Assembly (NCBI GenBank): GCA_905221605.1
Contig: CAJNDS010002368.1
Coordinates: 262,001-326,000 of the forward strand
DNA length: 64,000 nucleotides
Direction of reading: 5' to 3'
Origin: Symbiodinium natans
Taxonomy: Eukaryota; Sar; Dinophyceae; Suessiales; Symbiodiniaceae
Shown here in pieces: positions 53,100 to 62,140 of the stretch. Both the position numbers and the translations under genes were made by a program. The notes beneath the pieces were generated by a model. That model had not been told where the DNA came from. It saw nothing but the letters and a program-made list of their open reading frames with translations, and did not search any database. Positions within the stretch are counted from its first letter, which is position 1, and each line of letters begins with the position of its first letter.

Positions 53100-53324
53100 A
53101 ACAAACAAAGAAACAAAAAGAGGTACTCCCCTTTTCAGAAGGTCGCTACTGAACCCTAAACCCCGAAAGCAACACTCAGCATGAAATCAACCCTAAACCC
53201 TGGACCCTAAACCTCAACCTCTAAACCCTGCACCCTAAACCCTAGGGGGTAGACACCCTACCACCTTAACCTATTAAATTTTAGGGTTTCAAGCTTTAGG
53301 GAGTTTGCAGCCTACGCACGCGCG

Positions 53325-53465
53325 ATCTGCGGAAGCATCCGGCTCCGTGAGAGATTGCAACTCGAGCCCGCCCGACGCGTGTGTGCAACGTCTCCTTCGA
53401 GACGGCTGAGAGGTGAGCGTGGCAGGTCCTTGGGCATTCTCTGTGGCCGGGCGCGGGCGAGCACT
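53325..53465 (-). CDS. Open island, two frames
   Basis: Minus frames ARPQRMPKDLPRSPLSRLEG and HLSAVSKETLHTRVGRARVA overlap over about 45 codons each. One may be real; no way to choose. Confidence 0.3.
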
Positions 53466-53599
53466 ACAGGGTTGATGCAGTTTAAGGTTTAGGGATTGGG
53501 GTTTAGGGTTCAGGGTTCAGGGTTTAGGGTTTAGGGTTTAGGGTTTAGGGGTTAGGGTTTAGGGTTTAGGGTTTCGGGTTTAGGGGGCGTTTCTGAGCA

Positions 53600-53698
53600 G
53601 GAGCGCCTCGACATGGCGCAGGTTAAGGGGAGGTTTTGCTCCGCACAGCCCGGCCGATACAGGAAGTGACTGAGCTGATTGGGAGTGGCTGCCTTTGA
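53600..53698 (-). CDS. Candidate exon
   Basis: AATPNQLSHFLYRPGCAEQN then LPLTCAMSRRSCSETPP. Flanks are reversed relative to the usual pattern. Confidence 0.33.
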
Positions 53699-53863
53699 CC
53701 CTAAAGCCAAAGCCCTAAAGCCTTAAAGCCTAAAGCCTTAAAGCCTTAAAGCCCTAAAGCCCTAAAACCTCAAAGCCTCAAAGCCTTAAAGCCCTAAACT
53801 CTAATAACCTTAAACCTCCCTGGGCTGACCCAAAACCCTAAACGCTAATACTTAAAACCCTAC

Positions 53864-53936
53864 CTAGCATGAAGCCATTAGGCTCCCTTTTTCGTACTTG
53901 GGCACCTGTGACCCCCAGTTCATGGACAGTGTAGTG
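53864..53936 (-). CDS. Candidate exon
   Basis: HYTVHELGVTGAQVRKREPN then GFML, donor ATGCTAG|GTAGGG. No clear acceptor upstream. Confidence 0.38.
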
Positions 53937-53999
53937 TTTAGGGAGTAGGCTTTTGGGTTTAGGGTTTAGGGAGTAAGGTGTGGGGTTTAGGGAGTAGGT

Positions 54000-54146
54000 T
54001 TAGGGCATTTTCTCTGGAGTCTGGAGTTTCCTGTCTTTTTGACTTTCTCGTGTGCCTTCTCGTAGGCTCAAGCGGAACATGTCTGGGACGAGGTTCCATG
54101 CTTTCGCGCCCGCGCCGCCTATGAAAATCAAAAAGCTAGCTGCCAT
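54000..54146 (-). CDS. Small open frame, 48 aa, signal-like start
   Basis: ATG in a CACCATGG context: MAASFLIFIGGAGAKAWNLV, PDMFRLSLREGTRESQKDRK, LQTPEKMP then TAA. The start looks like a signal peptide. Against it, the plus strand carries a 43-codon frame with a strong acceptor (TTCTCGTAG|GCT) and donor (TGGCAG|GTAGCTC): AQAEHVWDEVPCFRARAAYE. Only one can be right. Confidence 0.38.
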   Translation of the reverse strand: MAASFLIFIGGAGAKAWNLVPDMFRLSLREGTRESQKDRKLQTPEKMP

Positions 54147-54411
54147 GGTGCAAAAACGCCTAGAGTCAGCAGGTCTTGTGAGAGGGTGCGCACTGTGCCA
54201 TGGCAGGTAGCTCTAACAAAATGTGGCATGCACGACATGCAGCTTAACATTCAGCTTGCATCGCAATGTGCTCTCAGTTGTGTCGGTGCAAAAAACCCTA
54301 CACCCCTAAAGCCTAAACTCGTAAACCCCCAAATAAACCCCTAGACCCGATTCTAAGCCCCTAAACCCCAAACCCCTAATTGACCCCTATACTTTATTAA
54401 GCCTGCAACCA

Positions 54412-54561
54412 TCAAACAAAGCCGTGGAAGCATGCCTGAGAGGCTGCCAGGGCCTGTTTGGGCACAGTTTCCGTGCGCCGTTTCTCAAAACATCCCGCCA
54501 ACGTCCCCGTAGGGCCTCTACACTCGGGCCCCTTAATTCTGGCTAACCCTCTCCGGTCTAC
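54412..54561 (-). CDS. Candidate terminal exon, 49 codons
   Basis: CATCCTAG|GTA opens VDRRGLARIKGPECRGPTGT, LAGCFEKRRTETVPKQALAA, SQACFHGFV then TGA. Phase-0 start. Two plus-strand frames are also open. Confidence 0.42.
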   Translation of the reverse strand, partial: VDRRGLARIKGPECRGPTGTLAGCFEKRRTETVPKQALAASQACFHGFV

Positions 54562-54829
54562 CTAGGATGGCCCTTGAACTCTGAAAACATATTCCTGAAT
54601 ACGATCCTCTTAAACCCAACAAGGGGAAGCATACAATGTCCCAAGGGCCTAGCTATCTATGTATGTATACGTGCAACCCCTAAGCCATCCATCCAACGCT
54701 CATAGCGATGCGGCAAAACCCCTGAACCCTGAACCCCTGCCCTAAACCCTAAACCCCTAAACCCCTAAAATCCTGAACCCTAAACACTAAACCCCTAAAA
54801 TTCTAATCCCCTAAACCCCCAAACCCCTA

Positions 54830-54935
54830 GTTGAATCATCGCGATGCGGCACAACCCTGCACTTGTCACAGGGGAGTCTGCCATAGGTCTGTGCCAGGTT
54901 CGGCGACGAGTGGTGTTGGCTAGATTAGGCTTAGC
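54830..54935 (-). CDS. Candidate exon
   Basis: GGCTAAG|CCT then PNLANTTRRRTWHRPMADSP and VTSAGLCRIAMIQL. Confidence 0.38.
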
Positions 54936-55459
54936 CAGACACAAGAGTAAGCTACAAAAAAAGGGTGCCCTTTTGGGTTCAAAGGGGGCTTATATACAAG
55001 GGAGCCTAAACCGTAAACAAAGGGAATGAAGACCTACTGGCCCAGCTACCCTAAACCCTAAACCCTAAAGCCTCGACCCTGACCCCCAAAAAGGGGAATT
55101 CGGAATGAGGGCCCAGTCTCAGTCCTAGTCAAGGGCTTCGGGCTGACCCTTCGCCCCAACGACAACGAACCAACGACGGGAGTGAGTCTGCTTTTCAAGT
55201 AAGGTTCAGGGTTTAGGGATAAGGGTATAGGGTATAGGCTTTAGGGTTTAGGGTCTAGGGTCGTTTAGGAACCTAAACCACACAAGCATCCAAACAAAAG
55301 AGGCCAAAACTTACACTCTTGACTCTTGACACGACCCTAACGTTCAACGGTTTAGGGCTTAGGGCTTAGGATCTAAAACCCAAACCCCTGCCTGTCATAT
55401 GGGCTGCTACATTCCCTAGGTTTAGGGTTTAGGGTTTAGGGTTTAGGGTTTAGGGTTTA

Positions 55460-55560
55460 GGAGCGGCCCCCTAGCTACAAGTAGAGCTAGAAGGAACCTA
55501 AATTGGGTTCTAAGGATCCTAAATTAGGTTATAAGCCCCTTGCAGGAGCAGGAAGTGCAG
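55460..55560. mobile_element. Fold-back element, family D
   Basis: GGCCCCCTAGCTACAAGTAG to AGGTTATAAGCCCCTTGCAG; the middle AACCTAAATTGGGTT and AAATTAGGTT is shared with 27838. Confidence 0.55.
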
Positions 55561-55644
55561 GAAACACCTCTATCAACCCTAAACCCTAAACCCTAAAACC
55601 CTAAGCCCTAAACCCTAAACCCTAAGACCCTAAAATCCGATTTC

Positions 55645-55748
55645 CCTCTGTCGACCCCGAAACAGCAAAGGGACCAGGAATTCGAGCACGCTGCAGCTGG
55701 GCTCAGGGGGCGGAGTCGTCAGTTCCGCCTTGAGCGAGCCAAAAGGGC
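55645..55748 (-). CDS. Candidate exon
   Basis: GCCCTGAAG|CC then LKAELTTPPPEPSCSVLEFL, possible donor CTG|GTCCCTTTG. The plus strand is open (NSSTLQLGSGGGVVSSALS). Confidence 0.38.
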
Positions 55749-55962
55749 TTCAGGGCCTACTTCAGGGTTTAGGCGGCTTTAGGGTTTAGGGTTTAGCGTT
55801 TTAGGGTTTTAGGGTTTTAGGGTTTTTGGGATTTAGGGCTTTGGGCCATAGCGGCTCGGGGTTTAGGGTTTTAGGGCTTTAGGGGTTAGGGCTTTGGAGT
55901 TTGGGGCTTCGGTGTTTTTATGGCTTTAGTGTCAAGGGCTTAAGGTTTTAGAGTTTCAGGGC

Positions 55963-56240
55963 TTAGGAGTTCAGAGGTTGAGTAGCCACTGAAGCACCGT
56001 GACAGAGGGATTTCTTTGTCATCAGGAATAGAGGAAGGTGTGCTGCGAAGACAGTGTGATGCAGGACAATACCAGCAAAATCCTTCTTAGTACTGTCAGC
56101 AACAGACAGAATGACAATCTTTCCTACGCGGAACCTTGCATGGCATTTGGGCCATGATCTGTATTGTGGGCCCATGTTTGTCACATTAGAGAATAGAGGC
56201 CCCCCTAACACTCTCAAAACTTGCGGGTATCCCCCCCCCC
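55963..56240 (-). CDS. Open frame of about 90 codons
   Basis: VLGGPLFSNVTNMGPQYRSW, PKCHARFRVGKIVILSVADS, TKKDFAGIVLHHTVFAAHLP, then a stop. Length and composition at moderate GC make it one of the better coding candidates. It begins after a G-run, 40 bp from the exon at 56280, probably the next exon. Function unknown. Confidence 0.52.
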
Positions 56241-56279
56241 CCCCTCGTCTCTGCACACCCTGCCGTTGAGGGTCTTTAC

Positions 56280-56375
56280 CGAGAAGCCCTTGTCAGAGCT
56301 GGTGGGCGCTCTGGCTGTGATCCAAGCCATGAGGGGAAAGCTTAGGAAACCATATGGAGTACCGCAACTGCTTCC
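56280..56375 (-). CDS. Candidate exon, exactly 32 codons
   Basis: AATCGGCAG|GGA to TTCTCG|GTAAAGACC: GSSCGTPYGFLSFPLMAWIT then ARAPTSSDKGFS, phase 0 at both ends. The plus strand is open too (FTEKPLSELVGALAVIQAMR), so strand rests on splice sites and neighbours. Confidence 0.5.
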
Positions 56376-56404
56376 CTGCCGATTAAGGATTATTCGGGTT
56401 TAGG

Positions 56405-56510
56405 GCCCTACTTTGGAGCAGACCCTGGAAAAAAAGGCATATACTTTTTCGGTATAAGTATACTTTAACAGGAACCCGGAATCAAAAACAGTATTAACGT
56501 ATAGTACTCC
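56405..56510. mobile_element. Dispersed repeat, family E
   Basis: Second copy of the element at 10546-10665. Confidence 0.5.
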
Positions 56511-56524
56511 AAAACCCAGAGGGT

Positions 56525-56658
56525 TTTGCTGTTGTCCACCATGCGTGATGTAGCCTTACACAGAAGTAACCTCGGCGACGATCAGAAGTTGAGGACCCGG
56601 CCCACGGCCGGCTTCACAACTGAATCCTCAGACGGCGGGTTGTACTTGAAGGACCAGG
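56525..56658. CDS. Open island, strand unresolved
   Basis: Plus: MRDVALHRSNLGDDQKLRTR, PTAGFTTESSDGGLYLKDQ with CCAG|GGTTC. Minus: WSFKYNPPSEDSVVKPAVGR with CGG|GTCCTC. Confidence 0.33.
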
Positions 56659-56714
56659 GTTCAGGGTTTAGGGTTTAGGGTTTAGGGTTTGGGGTTTAGG
56701 GTTTAGGGTTTAGG

Positions 56715-56847
56715 GCTACTTGAAGGTTTCAGGGGGAGTTATATGTAAGGTTATCAGTGCCCTAAGGAAGTTTATAACCGGTTATAAGTATAACTTTAAT
56801 TGCTTTACATCTGAACCACTTATAGCTACCCATGACTCTTCAAGTAG
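56715..56847. mobile_element. Fold-back element, family A
   Basis: CTACTTGAAGGTTTCAGGGG to GCTACCCATGACTCTTCAAG. Confidence 0.7.
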
Positions 56848-56936
56848 GGCTTAGAGCAGCTACTGGCGTCTGAGGGCTGAGGGACGTCAGGCTTCAAAAC
56901 TAGATGGCCGCCGAAACATGAGGCGGACTGCTTAGC

Positions 56937-57075
56937 TCACTTCGTGAGGCCGACTTCGCTTGGCCAATAAACCCAAAAAAGGTAAGGATCTAAAGTTACG
57001 GTAAAGTACCACAAAGTTCGTATCTCACTTCGTGGCTCCGCAAGGATCCTTAGAGCCAACCCCTGTGCCCCAAGC
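56937..57075 (-). CDS. Candidate exon and family G repeat
   Basis: GGGGCACAG|GG then LALRILAEPRSEIR, followed at once by a family G element (57015 down to 56937) as at 45142. Confidence 0.33.
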
Positions 57076-57186
57076 TCCAAAACCCTAAAAGCGTCGAAAC
57101 CCCTTACAAAAACGCTCAAACCCCCTAACCCCCAGAAAAAAGCCAAACCCCCCAGAAAAAACCCTTTCAAACGCTTAGCCATCCCT

Positions 57187-57285
57187 AAACCCTAAGCCCT
57201 AAGCCCTAAGCCCTAAGCCCTAAGCCCTAAGCCCTAAGCCCTAAGCCCTAAGCCCTAAGCCCTAAGCCCTAAGCCCTAAGCCTTA
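57187..57285 (-). repeat. Heptamer array (CCCTAAG)n
   Basis: About fourteen CCCTAAG units; another at 63747-63836. A variant of the telomere-like unit (CTTAGGG). Confidence 0.93.
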
Positions 57286-57374
57286 AACCCTAACCCTCAA
57301 GACCTAAACCCTACACCCTAAACCTTAAACCCTAAACCTAAACTGGACTCTTCCCACAAAAGAAGGAAACCGCA

Positions 57375-57550
57375 ATGTCGAGTGAACACGTACACCTGTG
57401 TGAAAGCTCGCAGGCTCCCAACTACTGGACCTCGTGCTCTAGGAGGGCTTTGAGGGGTTTTCGGGTGAAATTTATGGTTTTCGGATTTCATTTCGTGGCA
57501 AACTTCTCCCCAAAATGCCCGCTGATGCCACACCCCCCCCTAAACCCTAA
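57375..57550. CDS. Open island, strand unresolved
   Basis: Plus from ATG: MSSEHVHLCESSQAPNYWTS, CSRRALRGFRVKFMVFGFHF. Minus: FWGEVCHEMKSENHKFHPKT. Both about 60 codons. Confidence 0.3.
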
Positions 57551-57650
57551 ACCCTAAACCCTAAACCCTAAACCCTAAACCCTAAACCCTAAACCCTAAG
57601 CCCTAAGCCCTAAGCCCTAAGCCCTAAACCCTAAACCCTAAACCCTAAAC
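57540..57650 (-). repeat. CCCTAAA array with CCCTAAG core
   Basis: CCCTAAA units switch to CCCTAAG for five copies and back, showing local conversion or slippage. Confidence 0.9.
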
Positions 57651-57669
57651 AACCCCAAGAGCCCGACGC

Positions 57670-57773
57670 CCTGAACCCCAGAACCCAGGACCCGCCCGGC
57701 AAAACGCTGAGATGGCCGCCCTTTCTCCATCTCTTCCGTTGTACTGACCTCAGGTGCAGAGGATGTGCTACAG
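57670..57773 (-). CDS. Candidate exon, 34 codons
   Basis: TTACCTCAG|C then CSTSSAPEVSTTEEMEKGRP and SQRFAGRVLGSGVQ, with GC donor GTTCAGG|GCGTCG. Confidence 0.47.
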
Positions 57774-58094
57774 CTGAGGTAATTAGGTTTAGGGCTTCTA
57801 GGGTTTGGGGTTTAGGGCTTCTATGGTTTGGGGTGTAGGGCTTTTAGGGTTTAGGGGCTGAACCCAGACCCCCCAAACCCCAGATCCCTCAGACGCTAAA
57901 CCTTCCATCTTCACCAGCCAGGGAAGATAAACGGCTAAACCTTCACTATTCCACCCCAAGCCGTAAACCCCCAACCCTCAACCGTAACACTAAACCCTCA
58001 ACTTCCTCAACCCTCAACACAACAAGTTTACAGTTCGTCCCTAAACCCTAAACCCTGAACCTGAAACCCTAAACCCTAAACCCCAAAAGTACAC

Positions 58095-58148
58095 CGAGGT
58101 AGTCCAAGCAGGCCCCGGCAGAGGTGCCACGAAGTATCCGTCGAGAGC
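58095..58148 (-). CDS. Candidate exon, exactly 18 codons
   Basis: CGTCGAG|GCT to ACCTCG|GTGTACTT: ALDGYFVAPLPGPAWTTS, phase 0 both ends, canonical donor. Confidence 0.5.
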
Positions 58149-58187
58149 CTCGACGAGGGATGAGGGTTTAGGGTGTAAGGCTTAGGT

Positions 58188-58295
58188 CTATACATATATA
58201 TACATATATATATACATATATATATATACATATGTATATATATACTATGTTTTTTTTGTTTACATACATAATATATATATATATATATATAGATA
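58188..58295 (+). repeat. (TA)n/(ATAC)n microsatellite
   Basis: AT-rich dinucleotide and ATACAT tracts; similar (TA)n at 15901, 23495 and 59325. Confidence 0.85.
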
Positions 58296-58617
58296 TATAG
58301 GGTTTTGGGTGTAGGGTTTATAGGGTGTGGGGTTTAGGGTACGAGGTTTAGGGTATAGGGTTTAAGGCCCCAGGGAGGGGGGACGGAGGGCGGGGAGGGG
58401 GGAGGGGGGAGTCCACACCCGAGGCCTACGAGCCCGAGGCCTGCGAGCCGGGAATTGCAAGCCAGCAGCCACCAAAACTCTGTTTGTTGGTTTGCTGGAG
58501 GACATTCAACTTCACACCGGTGCTCACTTGAAGCCGCTTGTTGTAGCACCAACTCACAGTCGTGGCTACTTGCGAAACCCATGTTGCAGCCTTGCTCGTC
58601 TTGACACTTTGTCAGGC

Positions 58618-58806
58618 CTTGATACCAGCACTTTGCAACAAGCTCTTGGTGGGGCGAGAGGTTCTCAAAAGCACATCGCTGATGATGTCCGCGTATGCTT
58701 GCACAATCATGCCGGGCTCATGATCTAAGTATTTCTTGTCAAGGCCCTGTGGCAGGTGGGCCCTGAGCACTTGTACTAAGTCCTCGGCTTTGCCGAGTTC
58801 GCCCTC
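58618..58806 (-). CDS. Candidate exon, 63 codons, GC donor
   Basis: AGCCCTAG|GAG opens EGELGKAEDLVQVLRAHLPQ, GLDKKYLDHEPGMIVQAYAD, IISDVLLRTSRPTKSLLQSA, GIK; it ends ATCAAG|GCCTGAC. Phase 0 at both ends. Without a GC donor the next codon but one is TGA, after which the same frame runs another 61 codons. A plus frame (GLLEDIQLHTGAHLKPLVV) overlaps the downstream part. No family recognised. Confidence 0.58.
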
Positions 58807-58984
58807 CTAGGGCTTACAACAACTCTAGACATGCTGCCGTGCTATGCATCGATCCATGCAAACATGCTCCATGCATGCAAGGGCTTAGGGCTTAGCTGTG
58901 GTAAGGCAGACTTAGAAACCCTACAAGCCCTATGAACGCAATAAACCCTGTAAACCCTGTAAACCCTGAAAACCGCATCAACCC

Positions 58985-59085
58985 TAATTATCAACCCTCC
59001 AAACCCTACAAAGCGTCGCGAGAGCTGGGCGTCTGAGAGCCGCACGAGAGCGCGAGATCACGCTCCGAGCATCTCGGCACAAGAC
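58985..59085 (-). CDS. Candidate exon
   Basis: LVPRCSERDLALSCGSQTPS then SRDAL and stop. Acceptor uncertain. Confidence 0.3.
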
Positions 59086-59160
59086 CCCCAGGGTTTTAGG
59101 GTATAGGTGGTGCAAGTTTAGGGTCTAGGCTTAAGGTCTGCTGGGCTGTAGTTTGGTACG

Positions 59161-59273
59161 GTATACTTGGAAGTCCATGGGTAGTTGTAAGTAGGGTTGT
59201 AGGTGCCCGACGTAAGGTTATATGTATAGTTGCCGTACTCATACAGAACTACCCCTGGACCTCCAAGTATATT
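59161..59273. mobile_element. Fold-back element, family A
   Basis: TACTTGGAAGTCCATGGGTA to AACTACCCCTGGACCTCCAA: inverted ends of about 25 bp. Confidence 0.85.
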
Positions 59274-59279
59274 GGTGGT

Positions 59280-59324
59280 AATGTAGTAGGGGCTACTTTG
59301 GTATACAGGGACTATAAAAGGTAA

Positions 59325-59358
<34 letters not shown>

Positions 59359-59760
59359 ACATATAGGTTATCTAAGGGAGTAAGATTAAGGGTTCCTTTT
59401 GGGGTCCCTCGTCATCCTCTTCCACTCACATAGCGCCAAGACCGGAAGACCCCAATCACAACCAAAAGCACCAAAAACCTAAACTCTTGGGACCCCCAAA
59501 ACAAAAAACCCTAAACCATTGGGGGCCTAAATCCTTAGTACCCCAAATACTAAACCCTGATTCCGAAAAAACAAAAAACAGAACCAATCCTCAGACGCCT
59601 TAAAACCTAAACCCTCAACCCTAAAACCCTAAAACCCTAAAACCCTAAAACCCTAAAACCCTAAAACCCTAAAACCCTAAAACCCTAAAACCCTAAAACC
59701 CTAAAACCCTAAACCCCTAAACCCCTAACCCTAAACCCTACAACCCTAAACAAAAAAAAG
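59280..59760. other. Intron-like stretch
   Basis: (TA)n, unique AT-rich DNA and a (CCCTAAAA)n array at 59612-59715. No convincing exon. Confidence 0.55.
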
Positions 59761-59765
59761 AAATC

Positions 59766-59836
59766 CCCCCCGCTGGGGGTTTGCGCATGATCGGCAGCTG
59801 GAGGGTGAGCCCATCCACTGGCTGTTCTCCGGAATC
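59766..59836 (-). CDS. Candidate exon
   Basis: CTCCCAAG|GAT opens DSGEQPVDGLTLQLPIMRKP; the donor is in a G-run. Confidence 0.43.
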
Positions 59837-59862
59837 CTTGGGAGCCACCCCCAAGAGTGCAG

Positions 59863-59965
59863 TTAGGGTTTAGGGTTTAGGGTTTAGGGTTTAGGGTTTA
59901 GGGTTTAGGGTTTAGGGTTTAGGGTTTAGGGTTTTAGGGTTTAGGGTTTAGGGTTTAAGATTTAG
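59863..59965 (+). repeat. Telomere-like array (TTTAGGG)n
   Basis: About fourteen units. Confidence 0.9.
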
Positions 59966-60319
59966 GGTAACCCTACCCCCCCCCCCCCCCCGCCCCTAAG
60001 ACCTGAGTCTTTGCGACCTCAAAGCTGTGAAGCTTGAGGGCTTTGAGGGTTAGGCCTTGGGGACGATAGGGCTTCGGGTTAGCCCGGCCCTACTTGGAGG
60101 TTCATGGGCAGTTATAAGCAGGGCAAAGGGGGCGGAGGAGACACCGGGATGGTTTAGAGTTTAGGGTTTAGGGTTATGGTTTGCGTTGCGGTTGGGGACC
60201 TTAGATTGGGCCGCTGGTATGCGTGTTTTAATTTGGTTAATCTTCTAAAGCTCCTAAACCCCACGCCCGAGACTTTAACCCTAAACCCGACACCCCAAGC
60301 CTGAAACCTCTACTTGCAC

Positions 60320-60390
60320 CTAGCCATCTAGCCAGGGTTTCCGCATGTCGTACTACGTTTCGGTATCTGTAGAACTGTGAAAAGTTGGAG
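60320..60390 (-). CDS. Candidate exon, good splice sites
   Basis: TGTACCTCAG|C to GGCTAG|GTGCAAGT: SNFSQFYRYRNVVRHAETLA then RWL. Confidence 0.48.
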
Positions 60391-60479
60391 CTGAGGTACA
60401 AAGGTTCAGGGTTTAGGCCTAAACCCTAAACCCTAAACCCTAAACCCTAAACCCTAAACCCTAACCCCGAACCCCTAAA

Positions 60480-60960
60480 CCCTGCACCCTAAAGGGCTTC
60501 GGGTTCGGCCCGATCCCGTCGGATGCAACAACAATCACGGAACGGGGCCCTCCGACCCAGACTCATAAGGGTGGAAGGGAGGGCGTGTCAGGGCCCCATG
60601 TCCCCCAAAATAAGGCAACATAAGCCTTAATCAGCCCCAGTAAGGGAATACGGCCCCCTTACACCCGCCGTTGGTGCCTGGGTATGAGGGGGTATGAGAA
60701 GGGAGCCCTAGAAGGGACCCTTCATCTTATTCCCCTACATAACCCTTGCCTGTACCTTAAAAAGCCCCTGTCTAGCTAAATAGCCTTGAAAGAAGCCCCC
60801 AAAGAATATGTAAGGCCCCTTATAAGGGTCCCTCCAGAAGTCCATGGACTAACGGCAGACCGTCCCCAACGCAAACGTCCGCATGATAAATGATCCGGGC
60901 TGGTTTGGCGTGGGGGGGGGGTTTTTGTTTAGGGTTTAGGGTCCAGGGTTTAGGGTTTAG
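60480..60960. other. Unique intron-like DNA
   Basis: Contains inverted short segments (AAGGGAATACGGCC; AGGGACCCTTCATC) and a small minus frame (HADVCVGDGLPLVHGLLEG) near 60830-60895 without splice support. Confidence 0.4.
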
Positions 60961-61146
60961 GGCCTTAAACGCCGCGCCGCGATGAACGATAAGTTTCTAC
61001 GACCCTGAACCCGAAACCCCAAGCCCGAAACCCTAAACACCAAACCGCGATTCTTAAACCCCAAACCCTGAATCCTAGACGCCAACCCTAAACCCTCAAC
61101 CCCAAACCCTAAACCCAAACCCTAAACCCGAAACCCTAACTAACAC

Positions 61147-61215
61147 CTCACGAAGTAGGGCTCCCTGCACGATGCCCAGGCCCTGAAAGCCGTTGCAGAT
61201 GGCTATGAGTCTCTC
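61147..61215 (-). CDS. Class I glutamine amidotransferase-like exon
   Basis: CGTCAAG|GAG to CGTGAG|GTGTTAG, exactly 23 codons, phase 0: ERLIAICNGFQGLGIVQGAL then LRE. AICNGFQGL fits the nucleophile elbow of class I amidotransferases (G-x-C-x-G-x-Q, with Ala in place of the first Gly); CNGFQ is typical of the formylglycinamidine ribonucleotide synthase type in purine synthesis. Cys is the nucleophile. The catalytic His/Glu exons would lie to the left; none was identified. Confidence 0.5.
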
Positions 61216-61607
61216 CTTGACGAGACTTGAGGGTTGAGGGTGTAGGGTTTGGGGGTCTAGGGGCTTGGGGTTGAGGGTCAGGGGTCTAGGGGTTTGGGAT
61301 TTAGGGTTGAGGGTTCATGGGTCTCGGGGTCCAGGGGTCTTAGGGCCCAATGCCTACGGGATCATGAAAAGGGTACTTAAACGAGTTGATACGACCTCGG
61401 CGCTTATTTACCGGGTCTAAACTAGGTGTAGTTTCACAAGGGTATAGGGTTTGGGGTATAGGGTTTAGAGTTTAGGGTTTATCCAACGCTTAAGTAAGAA
61501 CCACGAGCCTTCACGAACCTTGAGCCTGCAAGGACCGCCTCGAGGCCTGCCTCCTCCCCCCACCCCCCTCCTCCCCCCCCACCCCCGCTCCTCCCCCCCA
61601 CCCCCCT

Positions 61608-61702
61608 AAACCCTAAACCCTAAACCCTAAACCCTAAACCCTAAACCCTAAACCCTAAACCCTAAACCCTAAACCCTAAACCCTAAACCCTAAACCCTAA
61701 AC
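61608..61702 (-). repeat. Telomere-like array (CCCTAAA)n
   Basis: About thirteen perfect units; its last GTTTAGGG (minus sense) is the donor of the next exon. Confidence 0.92.
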
Positions 61703-61760
61703 CCTTTTCCAAGGCTGGTGGCGGGCTTCGGGTTTCGGATCTAAGGCTTTCTCTTCTTCA
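61703..61760 (-). CDS. Candidate exon with telomere-like donor
   Basis: GCCCTGCAG|T then EEEKALDPKPEARHQPWKR, ending AAAAGG|GTTTAGGG directly into a perfect array. Confidence 0.48.
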
Positions 61761-62054
61761 CTGCAGGGCTTTGGGGTTTAGGGTTTGCCTTCGCCCCCCC
61801 CGTCCTCTGTGGGTTAAGGCTTGGGGTTTAGGTTAGAGTGTGGCTTTTTGTTTTAGGGTGGAGGGTCTAGGTCGAAAGCGAAATGTGCGCGCAGATAAAA
61901 CCCCGCAAAAAACACATCTTACCCGAAGTCCTAAACACCTATGAGGCCCAGACCCTGACACATCCCCAAAGACTCGAACCCCCAGACCCCAGACCCCAAA
62001 CCCCAAACCCCAAACCGCAAACCGCAAACCCCAAACCCTAGCCCTAACCCCCCC

Positions 62055-62140
62055 TCTCCCCTCCCCCAAACTCTGAGGGCCGAATCCTCCAGCTTCCGCA
62101 TGGCGCGCATCGACTTGCTGTTTGCCTTCCTGCTTTGCAT
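62055..62140 (-). CDS. Candidate exon island
   Basis: Minus RKANSKSMRAMRKLEDSALR, or AAAGCAG|GAA then EGKQQVDARHAEAGGFGPQ. Plus MARIDLLFAFLLCICFLFSG would be a signal peptide. Unresolved. Confidence 0.33.

Noticed and set aside
58492-58728. 78-codon plus-strand gene starting at an ATG-like codon
   Set aside because: The minus strand at the same place has a 63-codon phase-0 exon with AG|GAG and a GC donor, which fits the neighbours better; kept only as an alternative.
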